A DNA stretch of 64,000 nt from Saprospiraceae bacterium. GTDB lineage: Bacteria; Bacteroidota; Bacteroidia; Chitinophagales; Saprospiraceae. The position numbers and the translations under genes were made by a program. Where the stretch lies: NCBI GenBank assembly GCA_026129545.1, contig JAHCHX010000001.1:1-64000 (forward strand). Reading direction: 5' to 3'. The notes beneath the pieces are model-generated. The model made no database searches. It worked only from the letters and a program-made list of their open reading frames with translations, and was not told where the DNA came from. Below, piece after piece: positions 40,414 through 48,947 of the stretch. Each line of letters starts with the position of its first letter. Position 1 is the first letter of the stretch.

Positions 40414-40539
40414 GCAGCTCGCGCACTCGCTCATCGGCCGTTTCAGGCATTCATCCGGCGACATTCGACATTGGTAAAGATAAAATGTGCGGCAAGCCCA
40501 ACGCGGAAACACCTTTGCGCCAAAAGATAACTATTCAAA

Positions 40540-42498
40540 ATGGCCTTCCGCTTCTCCATATGGGACAAACCGCTGCCAACTCTCGGCATGACATCCCGCT
40601 TGTTTCCGATGGTGTGCCTGCTGCTGCTGCTGTTTGTCGTTGGGTTGCCCAACAGGTCTTTGGCACAATCCAAAACGGATAGCCTGTGGGCAATATGGAG
40701 CGATGCGGGCCAACTCGACACCGTCCGGCTCAAGGCCATTCAGGAGCTGGCTTGGAGCATGATGTACAGCCATCCCGACTCCACCGAACTGTTGGCAAGG
40801 ATGGAGCTGGAGTATGCGTGGAAAATCAACAGCAAAAAATGGCAAGGCAAAGCCCTGAACGTGCTCGGAGGCACCTACCATGTGCGTGGCGACTATCTGT
40901 CGGCACTCGGCGAATACAAAAAAGCCCTGAATGCGCTCATGGAAGCGGGCGAGCAGAGAAGCGTGGCAGCCATGTTCAACAACATCGGGCTGATATACCG
41001 CGAGCGTGGACACAACCGCATCGCTCTTGACCACTATGAAAAATACCTCCGCATCGGGGAATCATTGCGGGACAATGACATACTCGCGTCGGGATACAAC
41101 AATCTCGGCACCATTTACAGCGACCAAGGCGATTTCAAAAAGGCATTGGAGTATTACGAACAAGCCCTCCAGTTGGCCCAGCAAATGGACGACAAAACAG
41201 GCGTGGCCATCGCCTACAACAACATCGGTTCCGTCCATGTGAAGCAGGAAAACTTTGCCAAGGCCCTCGAATGTTATCACGCCAGCCTCCGGCTTCGAGA
41301 GCAAATAGACGATGTGCGCGGCATTGGCTTGGTGCATCACAATATCGGCCTCATCCATAAAGACCAAAAGGACTACGCACAAGCCCATGAGCATTTCCAA
41401 ATGGCGCTGCGGATTCAGGAAAAATTGGGCGACAAACCGGGGCTTGCCAATTTGTATTATGGCATAGGCACTTCTCTTATCGGGCAGAAATCGCACGCAA
41501 AAGCCATCGAGTGGTGTGCCAAAGGGCTGGCCGTGAGCGAACAAATCGGAGCCCTGCGCCATGCCCGAAACACCTGCAACTGTCTCTATGAAGCGCACAA
41601 AGCATTAGGACAAACAGAAAAAGCCCTGCGGTGGCACGAGCGATATGTGTCGTACAACGACAGCCTCCAACAAGAAGAAACCAGCAAGCGGCTGGAGCAA
41701 ATGGAGTTTGCCAAACAAATTTTGGCCGACAGCCTCGGGCAAGAAGAAGAAAAACTGAAGATGGAAATCGCCTACCGGGGCGAGGTGCGCAAGCGAGACA
41801 AAATCACCAATATGCTGCTTGTGGGTGGGGCAATAGTGTTGGCCTTGGCGATTGGATTTTGGAGCCGGATGCTCTATTTCCGACGGTACTCGCAGATGTT
41901 TCAGCACAAAGCCGAAAACCTCGAAAAGCAACATCTGCTCAACGAAATCGCCCTGCTCAAGACCCAAGTGAATCCACATTTCCTGTTCAACAGCCTGAGC
42001 ATACTTTCGTCGCTCGTGAAAAAAGACCCGGAGCTTTCTGAACAGTTCATTGACCAATTGGCACGCTCATACCGCTACATTCTGGAGCAAAAAGAGCAAT
42101 CTTTGGTCAATTTGAGAACCGAGCTCGAATTCATCAAATCTTACGCTTTTTTGCTCAAAATTCGCTTCGAGAATAAGTTTAACCTCAAATTCATCCTCTC
42201 GGACGAAGTATTGGACAAACACAAAATCGCCCCCATGACGCTCCAGCTCCTCATCGAAAATGCCGTGAAACACAACCGGATGTCGCTCAAAGAACCACTC
42301 GTGGTGGAAGTGGCCTTTGATGAAAGCGGTCAAACCCTCTTGGTCAAAAACCGCCTGCAACCGCGCACCACGCCGGCCAGCTCCACAGGCGTGGGGCTCC
42401 AGAACATCGCCTACCGCTACGCGCTGCTCACCGACCGCCTCGTTTGGGCGGGCGAGCGGGAAGACGAGTTTGTGGTGAAAGTCCCATTGCTTCAATAG
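40540..42498 (+). CDS. TPR-containing LytS-like sensor histidine kinase (HK1)
   Basis: A 652-residue kinase. A signal-anchor/signal peptide (about 1-43, ending SLAQ) precedes about seven tetratricopeptide repeats (60-380) in the periplasm. One membrane helix (about 424-446) is followed by a cytoplasmic His_kinase domain, with the phosphoacceptor motif NPHFLFNSLS near residue 476 and HATPase motif LLIENAVKHN. This is the class that signals to LytTR regulators. It is strikingly similar to HK2 (45359-47242), including the KTDSLWAIW start and EEEKLKMEx-YRGEVRKRDKI linker. An ATG at 40588 is an alternative start. A LytTR gene follows HK2, not HK1. Confidence 0.87.
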   Translation: MAFRFSIWDKPLPTLGMTSRLFPMVCLLLLLFVVGLPNRSLAQSKTDSLWAIWSDAGQLDTVRLKAIQELAWSMMYSHPDSTELLARMELEYAWKINSKKWQGKALNVLGGTYHVRGDYLSALGEYKKALNALMEAGEQRSVAAMFNNIGLIYRERGHNRIALDHYEKYLRIGESLRDNDILASGYNNLGTIYSDQGDFKKALEYYEQALQLAQQMDDKTGVAIAYNNIGSVHVKQENFAKALECYHASLRLREQIDDVRGIGLVHHNIGLIHKDQKDYAQAHEHFQMALRIQEKLGDKPGLANLYYGIGTSLIGQKSHAKAIEWCAKGLAVSEQIGALRHARNTCNCLYEAHKALGQTEKALRWHERYVSYNDSLQQEETSKRLEQMEFAKQILADSLGQEEEKLKMEIAYRGEVRKRDKITNMLLVGGAIVLALAIGFWSRMLYFRRYSQMFQHKAENLEKQHLLNEIALLKTQVNPHFLFNSLSILSSLVKKDPELSEQFIDQLARSYRYILEQKEQSLVNLRTELEFIKSYAFLLKIRFENKFNLKFILSDEVLDKHKIAPMTLQLLIENAVKHNRMSLKEPLVVEVAFDESGQTLLVKNRLQPRTTPASSTGVGLQNIAYRYALLTDRLVWAGEREDEFVVKVPLLQ

Positions 42499-43658
42499 GT
42501 CTATAAGGCTTGACATAGACCTTGCTAAACAAGTTGACTATGCACAAAAACATCCTATCTCCCCACCGACGTTTACTAAACTTTCAAAGTTTGGTAAACG
42601 CAACGTCGCTCCTTTACCCCCTCCTGCTCGCTACCTCGCTCAGCGCACAGCAATGGCAGCAAGTCGCGGAAATTCCCGCTCTACAAATGACGGCGTTGTT
42701 CGCCACAGGCGACACACTTTACGTCGGAGGCCTGAACCGAATTTACCATACCTACGACGGCGGCAACACTTGGGATAGCACAGCCGCAATAAGCCCGACC
42801 CTTGATTTTATCTCGGCCATTCGCCCAAGCCAAGCACGCTTGTACGTCGCAACGGAGATTGAAGGCGTTTTCAGCAGCAACAACGGCGGCCAAACTTGGC
42901 AAGCCGACAATACTGGCCTTGTCGGATTGGGGGCAAAAAACATCTCGAGCCTCGCCATTCGCGGCGACAGCCTCTACGCAGGCACCTACGGCTCAGGCGT
43001 TTTTGTCAAAAAAATCTCCACCAACAGCAATTGGGCCGCCTACAAGGCAGGAATGGCTTGGGGCAATGTGGAAAGCCTTACCAACATTGACGGAAAATTA
43101 TTCGCCGGGGCAGGTGGCAACGCGACGTTCTTCACCCATACTTATCCCGGCCACACCTGGACGGAAACACCCTTTGCAGCGTTCAACGGCGAGATTAATT
43201 CTTTCCTCGGCGTGGCGAAACAAGACGATGTACTCCTAGCCGCCGGAAATTTAGGGCTATACCGAAGCGACGACGACGGCGCGAACTGGACACCCTACAA
43301 CCCCGGCACGGGTTTTCTGGGGCGAGCCAGTTTTGTTGACGACGGCCAACGTGTCATCGCCCTTTTGGCAAAACCCTCCGGCCTCAGTTTCTTGAAATTT
43401 ACCGACGACGGAGGGCAGAATTGGCAGAATTTCGAGCCCGCCCCCCCTAACTCCCCAGCCCACAGCATTGCCCTTCTCAATGGCAAACTATACTCCGCCC
43501 GCAACAACGGCCTTTGGCGCATCGCCCTGACAACCAATGTGGAAAACCCCATCGGCAAACTTTCCGAACTCGGTCAGAACTTTCCGAACCCATTTTCCGG
43601 CAGCACCACGATACCCGTCACGCTGCTCCAACAAACTTGGTTCGAATTATCCATTTTC

Positions 43659-45129
43659 GTAAAAACTTAGCCAGCCTTAAAAACGATAGTTTTCCTATCA
43701 AAAGCGTTTGTCAGGTTCTGGAACACGTTCATTGAATGTTTGCGTAGAGTTGAGGTAAATGATTGTATGCGTGCATAGTGCTGCGCCCCTTTAAAGGTTT
43801 GGAAATTGGTGGCGACCTTTTGTTTGGTCTTCAGGCAACGGATGTCGCGCTCGGCTTGGTTGTTGGTGAACGGCACGTTTTGCTCAAAGGCAAAGGCAAG
43901 CCACTCGTCCCGGTGCTTGACCAGGCGATTGAGCAGGTTGCGTCCCTTCGAGTTTTTGGGCTTTCCTCTTTTGCCCTGTTTGGGGGGCGGCTCTTCCCTG
44001 TCGGCCGATTGGCAGATTTGCTCGAAGTGGTGCCGCCAGGTTTGAGGGTCGGCCACCGACCCGGTGCCCTTTTGGCTGGCTTGGTAGAGTTGCAGGACAA
44101 ACTGGTGCATTTGGGAGGCCCATTTTGAGCCGTTTTCCGCCAGATTGGTCAGTTCCCGGAGCAGGTGCGCGCCACAGAGGGCGTGCTTGCACTGTTGAAA
44201 GTCAAAATAACTGGCCCAGCAGTCGTGCACGGCCCGCTTGGTGAAGTCCTTGAGCAGCGAGGCTTCGGATTCGAGCGCCTCCTTGCCCCGTTTTTTGTGG
44301 ACGAACAGGTGGGTGAACAGCGCGGTCGAGGCGACGTGGAACCAGTGGAGTTTTTTCTCCACCCGCATGCCCGTTTCATCAAAATGAACCACATCGGAGG
44401 CCAAAACCGCCGTTTTGATTTGTTCCTCAATCGGCTCAAGGGCTTGGTACATGCCAGCGTTGGCCGTCAGGGCGGTGCTTTCGTTGAACGAACAGCCCCA
44501 CAGGTCGCCCATGAGTTGCTCGATTTTCTCCAGCGGCAGTTTGTAGTCGTTGTTCAACAGGACGCTCAGCGCCTTGATCCGGGAACCGTACTGCACAGGC
44601 TGGCCTACCTCGGGCGGAAAACAGCCCCAATGCTGCCTGCCACAACAGACCGCCACGCCCAACTGGTGCTCCGTGACCTCCATGCGGGGTGCGGGAATAT
44701 CGAACACCTGGCGCTTTTGGGCCACTTCAACCACGTCGGCAGTGGAAAAATCCTTCGAACAGCAGGAGCAGGATGTGGCATGGTGCACCACAACGTGGTC
44801 CACCGTGTCCACCATCTTGAGCGTCTTGCCTTTGTGGCCCAACTGGCCGCCGCTCTTTTTGGGCGGCTCTTTGGGAAGGCCCGGTTTCTTGGACAAACCA
44901 TCTGACGACGGCGGCTTGTGACTGTTCTTGCTGTTCATCTTTAGGCGCGAACGCAATTCGGCAACTTCCGCCCGAAGGGCAGCATTCTCGGATTCCAGTG
45001 CCTCAACCTTGGCAAGCAAGACCATGACCAAATCCTTCAATACCGATATGTCATTCGATAACTCCATGAACCAGATGTATTCGCTAAAACAATTTTACAT
45101 TGACTTGGGTTGGATGCCTAAGTTTTTAC
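43659..45129 (-). mobile_element. Complete IS66-family insertion sequence (single-ORF, ISBst12-like)
   Basis: It is 1471 bp, bounded by inverted ends GTAAAAACTTAG (left) and CTAAGTTTTTAC (right), and flanked by a perfect 8-bp direct duplication CCATTTTC at 43651-43658 and 45130-45137. An 8-bp target duplication is characteristic of IS66. It encodes only the DDE transposase (no TnpA/TnpB), as in the ISBst12-like subgroup. Its orientation is opposite to the host gene. The intact ends and duplication indicate a recent insertion. Confidence 0.92.
43667..45067 (-). CDS. IS66 family transposase (TnpC type)
   Basis: A 466-residue DDE transposase. A leucine-zipper-like coiled coil (about 10-50: VLLAKVEALESENAALRAEV) is followed by the IS66 helix-turn-helix region and zinc ribbon (CSCCSKDF). 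The catalytic domain has DVVHFDETGMRVEKKLHWFH (first Asp and DE.G motif), HCW/YFDFQQCKHALCGAHLLREL with the second Asp, and a C-terminal TNNQAERDIRCLKTKQKV with the catalytic Glu. The length is close to the family average and no frameshift is visible, so the enzyme should be active. Confidence 0.95.
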   Translation of the reverse strand: MELSNDISVLKDLVMVLLAKVEALESENAALRAEVAELRSRLKMNSKNSHKPPSSDGLSKKPGLPKEPPKKSGGQLGHKGKTLKMVDTVDHVVVHHATSCSCCSKDFSTADVVEVAQKRQVFDIPAPRMEVTEHQLGVAVCCGRQHWGCFPPEVGQPVQYGSRIKALSVLLNNDYKLPLEKIEQLMGDLWGCSFNESTALTANAGMYQALEPIEEQIKTAVLASDVVHFDETGMRVEKKLHWFHVASTALFTHLFVHKKRGKEALESEASLLKDFTKRAVHDCWASYFDFQQCKHALCGAHLLRELTNLAENGSKWASQMHQFVLQLYQASQKGTGSVADPQTWRHHFEQICQSADREEPPPKQGKRGKPKNSKGRNLLNRLVKHRDEWLAFAFEQNVPFTNNQAERDIRCLKTKQKVATNFQTFKGAQHYARIQSFTSTLRKHSMNVFQNLTNAFDRKTIVFKAG

Positions 45130-45303
45130 CCATTTTCAATGCTGCCGGTGCGTACATTCGCACGATTTGGCGTGGCGAAAAACTCGCCGGGGCGCATCAG
45201 ATTGAAATGGAAGTGGGAGATTTGCCACCGGGCATTTACGTCGCTCGGCTGACGACGAAAACTGGGGTGGCCTCGCGGCTAATGACCGTCGTCAGATAAT
45301 CGT

Positions 45304-45346
45304 TCCAACGCCCGAAGGGTTTCAAACCCTTCCGGCGTTGGAAAAA
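45304..45346 (+). terminator. Terminator hairpin between the split T9SS gene and HK2
   Basis: CCAACGCCCGAAGGGTTT and AAACCCTTCCGGCGTTGG pair around one base with a single mismatch, and seven A residues follow rather than T, so termination is uncertain. It belongs to the same hairpin family as 14137-14169. Confidence 0.6.
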
Positions 45347-45358
45347 AACAACCAACTC

Positions 45359-47242
45359 ATGCGCCAACTTTTCGTCCTGTGTCTCTTGCTCGGCTCAACC
45401 CACTTTTCAATTGCTCAAAGCAAGACCGACAGCCTCTGGGCTATTTGGGGCGATGCCCGGCAAGCCGACACGACGCGCCTGAAAGCCATTCAGGAATTGG
45501 CGTGGAGCCTTTTTTACAAAAATCCAGATTCGACAAGGCTCTTGGCGCAACTGGAATTTGAGTTTGCGCATAAAATCAACAACAAAAAATGGCAGGGGAC
45601 GGCCCTGAATATGATTGGCGGAACCTACCACATGAAAGGAGATTTTGTGCCGGCGCTCAACGAATACAAAAAGGCGCTGAGCGCATTCCTCGAAGCGAAC
45701 GAGCTGAAAGATGCGGCCGCCGTCTATAACAACATGGGCATGATTTACAGGGCGCAGGGCAACACGGGCAAGGCGTTCGAGTTCTATGAAAAATACCTTG
45801 ACATCGGGGAAAACCTGCAAAACACCAGTATGTTGGCGACTGCCTACAACAACCTCGGAAACCTTTACAGAGACCTCGACAACTATCCCAAAGCCTTGGA
45901 ATACTACGAGAGAGGGCTGCGATTGGCAGAAAAAAAAGACAACAAAGCAAGCATAGCCATCGGCTACAACAACATCGGCTCTATCTACCACGTCCAGAAA
46001 AAACACCCCGAAGCACTTGACTATTACAGGAAAAGCCTCGAAATCCGCAAACAAATTGACGACCAGCGTGGCATCGCCAGCGTGTTCATGAACATCGGTC
46101 TTGTGTTCAAAGACAAGAAAGATTATGACAAAGCCCTCGAATACCTGCAAAAAGCGATGGCCATTCGGGAAAAACTGAGCGACAAGGCTGGCCTTGCCGA
46201 ATCATATTTCCAAATGGGCGAGACATTTGTGGCAAAAAAAGATTTTGCAAAAGCAGCCACATGGTGCGACAAAAGCCTGACCGTCAGTCAGCAAATCGGT
46301 GCTTTGGACGACGAACTCGATGCCTGCGACTGCCTCTACCAGGTTTACAAAGGCATGGGGCAAAGCGGCAAGGCGCTGGCCTGGCACGAACGGTTCGTGA
46401 CCCTGAACGACAGCCTCCACAAAACGGAGACGGAAAAACGACTGGAGCAAATGGAGTTTGCGAAGCAGATAATGGCCGACAGCCTCGGTCAGGAAGAGGA
46501 AAAACTGAAAATGGAACTGACTTATCGCGGCGAAGTGCGCAAGCGCGACAAAATCATGAACATTATGCTCGTGGCAGGCTTGGTCGTGGCGGCGTTGGCG
46601 GTAGGCTTTTGGAGCCGGATGCTGTATTTCCAGAAATACTCCAAAATATTCCAGAACAAAGCCGAAAACCTTGAAAAACAGCAATTGCTCAACGAAATCG
46701 CTCTTTTGAAAACACAAGTGAACCCACATTTCCTGTTCAACAGCCTCAGCATCCTTTCGTCGCTCGTGCGCGTGAACGCCGATTTGTCGGAGCAGTTCAT
46801 TGACCAACTTTCGCGCTCTTATCGCTACATTTTGGAGCAGAAAGAGCAATCGCTGGTAAGCCTAAAGACCGAACTCGAATTCATCAAATCATACTCTTTT
46901 TTGTTGAAAATCAGGTTTGAAAAAAAATTTGACCTGCGTTTCGACTTGCCCGACGACGTTCTGGAAAAATATAAAATCGCCCCTTTGACCCTTCAACTTT
47001 TGGTCGAAAACGCCGTAAAACATAACCGAATGTCGGTCAGAGAACCGCTCATCGTGGAAGTTACGCTGGGCGACAACGAGACTTTAATCGTCAAAAACCG
47101 CTTGCAACTGCGCCCCACGCCATCGGCCTCCACCGGCCTCGGCTTGCAAAATATCATCAACCGCTACGCGCTGCTAACCGCTCGCCCGGTTTGGGCGGGA
47201 GAGAGCGAAGAAGCGTTCATAGTGAGATTGCCATTGCTCTAA
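45359..47242 (+). CDS. TPR-containing LytS-like sensor histidine kinase (HK2)
   Basis: A 627-residue paralogue of HK1. A signal peptide (1-20) precedes TPR repeats in the exported part, one membrane helix (about 400-420, IMLVAGLVVAALAVGFWSRM) and a His_kinase domain with NPHFLFNSLSILSSLV (about 453). The C-terminal ATPase domain has LLVENAVKHNRMS. The ATG at 45359 begins the signal peptide. The gene is followed after 62 bp by the LytTR regulator, so HK2 and the regulator form the expected pair. HK1 and HK2 are very similar, most of all in the linker and kinase domain. Confidence 0.88.
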   Translation: MRQLFVLCLLLGSTHFSIAQSKTDSLWAIWGDARQADTTRLKAIQELAWSLFYKNPDSTRLLAQLEFEFAHKINNKKWQGTALNMIGGTYHMKGDFVPALNEYKKALSAFLEANELKDAAAVYNNMGMIYRAQGNTGKAFEFYEKYLDIGENLQNTSMLATAYNNLGNLYRDLDNYPKALEYYERGLRLAEKKDNKASIAIGYNNIGSIYHVQKKHPEALDYYRKSLEIRKQIDDQRGIASVFMNIGLVFKDKKDYDKALEYLQKAMAIREKLSDKAGLAESYFQMGETFVAKKDFAKAATWCDKSLTVSQQIGALDDELDACDCLYQVYKGMGQSGKALAWHERFVTLNDSLHKTETEKRLEQMEFAKQIMADSLGQEEEKLKMELTYRGEVRKRDKIMNIMLVAGLVVAALAVGFWSRMLYFQKYSKIFQNKAENLEKQQLLNEIALLKTQVNPHFLFNSLSILSSLVRVNADLSEQFIDQLSRSYRYILEQKEQSLVSLKTELEFIKSYSFLLKIRFEKKFDLRFDLPDDVLEKYKIAPLTLQLLVENAVKHNRMSVREPLIVEVTLGDNETLIVKNRLQLRPTPSASTGLGLQNIINRYALLTARPVWAGESEEAFIVRLPLL

Positions 47243-47244
47243 CC

Positions 47245-47272
47245 GTACGACGGATTTGCAAATCCGCCGTAC
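47245..47272. repeat. 28-bp hairpin between HK2 and its regulator
   Basis: GTACGACGGATTT and AAATCCGCCGTAC form a near-perfect stem with a 2-base centre. The same core (GTACRRCGGATT...AATCCGYYGTAC) forms the hairpin at 61439-61480. Confidence 0.7.
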
Positions 47273-47304
47273 CACTTAAATCTTGAAAATCAAGCACATC
47301 AAGC

Positions 47305-48060
47305 ATGAATACCATCATCATCGAAGACGAAAACCTCACCGCGCAGCGGCTGGAGGGAATGTTGAAAAAATACGATTCCAACATAAAAGTGCTGGCCATT
47401 TTGCCTTCCGTCGCCGAGTCGGTGGATTGGCTGCGCAAGCACGATGCGCCCGACCTTGTGTTTATGGACATCCACTTGGAAGACGATTTGTGTTTCAAAA
47501 TCTTCGAACTCGCGCCGCTCACGTCGCCCGTTATTTTCACGACCGCCTACGACGAGTACATGATTAAAGCCTTCAAAGTCAACAGCATAGACTACTTGTT
47601 GAAACCCGTGAACCTGCTCGAACTCATGGCGGCTTTGGACAAATACAAGGCCCTGAAAGAGCAGTTTTCAAAACCGGACTTCGACACCTTGCTTCAGTAC
47701 ATCGGTCAGCGCGAGCCGGAGTACAAGACGCGGTTCATGATTACGGTAGGCAACAAAATCCGCAGTATCGAGACAGCGGACATCGCCTATTTTTATTCCG
47801 ATGAAAAAATCACCTTCATGGTGACGAAGGAAGGTCAACACCTGCCGATTGATTTCAGCCTCGACAAACTCGCCACGTTGCTCGACCCGAAACAGTTTTT
47901 CCGCATCAGCCGCCAGTATTTGGTCGGTTTTTCGGCGATTCAGGCGGTTTTAACCCATTTTAAAGGCAAACTCAAACTCGACCTCGCCCCCAAGTCCAAA
48001 CACGACGTGTTCGTCAGCGGCGACCGGATGACGGATTTTAAGGATTGGCTGGGGAGATAG
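47305..48060 (+). CDS. LytTR-family response regulator
   Basis: A 251-residue regulator. The receiver domain (1-120) has Asp55 in FMDIH as the phosphorylation site, with acidic pocket EDEN at the start, Thr in IFTTAYDEY and Lys in LLKPVNLLEL. The C-terminal LytTR DNA-binding domain (about 145-251) has FFRISRQYLVG. It should bind direct repeats upstream of target genes and be phosphorylated by HK2. No target can be named from this window. Confidence 0.93.
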   Translation: MNTIIIEDENLTAQRLEGMLKKYDSNIKVLAILPSVAESVDWLRKHDAPDLVFMDIHLEDDLCFKIFELAPLTSPVIFTTAYDEYMIKAFKVNSIDYLLKPVNLLELMAALDKYKALKEQFSKPDFDTLLQYIGQREPEYKTRFMITVGNKIRSIETADIAYFYSDEKITFMVTKEGQHLPIDFSLDKLATLLDPKQFFRISRQYLVGFSAIQAVLTHFKGKLKLDLAPKSKHDVFVSGDRMTDFKDWLGR

Positions 48061-48118
48061 TTGTTTGAAGGTTTGAGGTAATACAGAAAAACCGAGAGAC
48101 TTCATGGGAATGGTTCAG

Positions 48119-48170
48119 GGGGAATGTTCAGAAACTTGTCGGGAATGTTCAGAAAAGTGTGTCAAACCCT
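48119..48170 (+). mobile_element. Two tandem copies of a MITE/IS end sequence
   Basis: GGGAATGTTCAGAAACTTGTC (48120-48140) and GGGAATGTTCAGAAAAGTGT, then GTCAAACCCT (48141-48170), match the terminal repeats of the MITE-like element at 23596-23763. The full element is absent, and the sequence abuts the 5' end of the glyoxalase-like fragment that follows. Confidence 0.6.
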
Positions 48171-48179
48171 CAAACCCCG

Positions 48180-48359
48180 AGCAACAATACCGCGTGGGCG
48201 ACCAAGACTGGCGGCAGGGTTTTTCTTCTTTTGCATACCGACGATTTTTGGCGCGACTATCAAGCCATGCTTCAAAAAGGCATCCGATTCGTGCGCGAGC
48301 CAGTAAAAGAGCCTTGCGGCACCGTGGCCGTCTTTGAGGATTTGTATGGGACTTGGTAG
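48180..48359 (+). pseudogene. 3' fragment of a VOC/glyoxalase family gene
   Basis: The frame containing LLLHTDDFWRDYQAMLQKGI, then RFVREPVKEPCGTVAVFEDL and YGTW matches the C-terminal half of VOC-family proteins (...DFWRDYQAMLxxGIRFVREP..GTVAVFEDLYGNxWDL). The N-terminal half is missing, and the MITE/IS-end copies lie directly upstream. The last residues (N-x-W-D-L) are cut short by a stop. The locus is evidently dead. Confidence 0.65.
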
Positions 48360-48377
48360 AGCCATCAGTGGCAGTGT

Positions 48378-48415
48378 AAAAAAAAACGAGTCACTCTGCG
48401 TCCAGAGTGACTCGT
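48378..48415 (-). terminator. Terminator of the TonB-like gene (minus strand)
   Basis: ACGAGTCACTCTG and CAGAGTGACTCGT form a perfect 13-bp stem with a 4-base loop. On the minus strand the stem is followed by eight T residues, 33 bp beyond the stop of the TonB-like gene. Confidence 0.85.
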
Positions 48416-48447
48416 ATGGGAGGGGCAATCAAACACCTCCTGCCCCA

Positions 48448-48846
48448 TTACCCGGCCTTCAATTTGAACCTCACTGCGACACTCGCCTGTTGTGCCACAG
48501 GTTGCCCATTTTTTGTGGCAGGAACCCACTTGGGCATCTTTTTAAGAAGGTTGGTCACAGCGCGGTCGCAAGACCACGACAGCCCCTGCACGATTTGCAC
48601 ATCTTTTACCGACCCGTCGGCTTCGATGAGGACCTTTGCCACCACCCGTCCTTCGGTACCAGACTCGATGGCCGCTATCGGGTATTTGAGATTTTCTTGG
48701 ATGTACTGATGCAGGTTGGGGAAGCGGGCTTTGGCAAAAGAAACCGTTGCATCGGCAGCGGAGTGAAAGGCGTGGCTTGAGTGTTGGGCGCTGACAGACA
48801 TGGATGACGTGAAGAGCGCGATAGCAAGCAAAATCATGGCTTTCAT
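48448..48846 (-). CDS. TonB C-terminal domain protein
   Basis: A 132-residue protein with a signal peptide (MKAMILLAIALFTSSMSVSA) and the TonB/TolA-type C-terminal domain (IQENLKYPIAAIESGTEGRV, then VAKVLIEADGSVKDVQIV, ending SVAVRFKLKAG). Unlike true TonB it has no N-terminal membrane anchor plus proline linker. It is therefore likely a soluble periplasmic energy-transducer-like protein or a degenerate paralogue. The ATG at 48846 begins the signal peptide; the longer frame to 48984 lacks homology. It ends in a strong terminator. Confidence 0.8.
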   Translation of the reverse strand: MKAMILLAIALFTSSMSVSAQHSSHAFHSAADATVSFAKARFPNLHQYIQENLKYPIAAIESGTEGRVVAKVLIEADGSVKDVQIVQGLSWSCDRAVTNLLKKMPKWVPATKNGQPVAQQASVAVRFKLKAG

Positions 48847-48947
48847 AGCAAAAGTGTTTTTATGTGAAAAAATTAGTGTGGCAAATGTGGAAGGGGCGAG
48901 GAGTCCGAAAGGATGGGCAAGCCCACCTCTCGAACTCCAAAAACAAC

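Larger units (their letters stand above)
42540..45299 (+). pseudogene. YCF48/sortilin-like beta-propeller T9SS protein gene, interrupted by IS66
   Basis: The N-terminal part (42540-43658) encodes a signal peptide and a WD/YCF48-like propeller with repeated D-D/G-G-x-x-W and S-x-D/N-G-G-x-T-W motifs (YDGGNTW, SNNGGQTW, SDDDGANW, TDDGGQNW). It is then the start of a Por sorting domain (ELGQNFPNPFSGSTTIPVTL) that breaks at ELSIF. The frame resumes at 45130 after the transposon (NAAGAYIRTIWRGEKLAGAH, then PPGIYVARLTTKTGVASRLM). Joining the halves across the 8-bp duplication restores an uninterrupted sorting domain. The interrupted N-terminal frame ends V-K-T-stop inside the IS end, so a truncated protein lacking its export signal is made. 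Confidence 0.85.
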
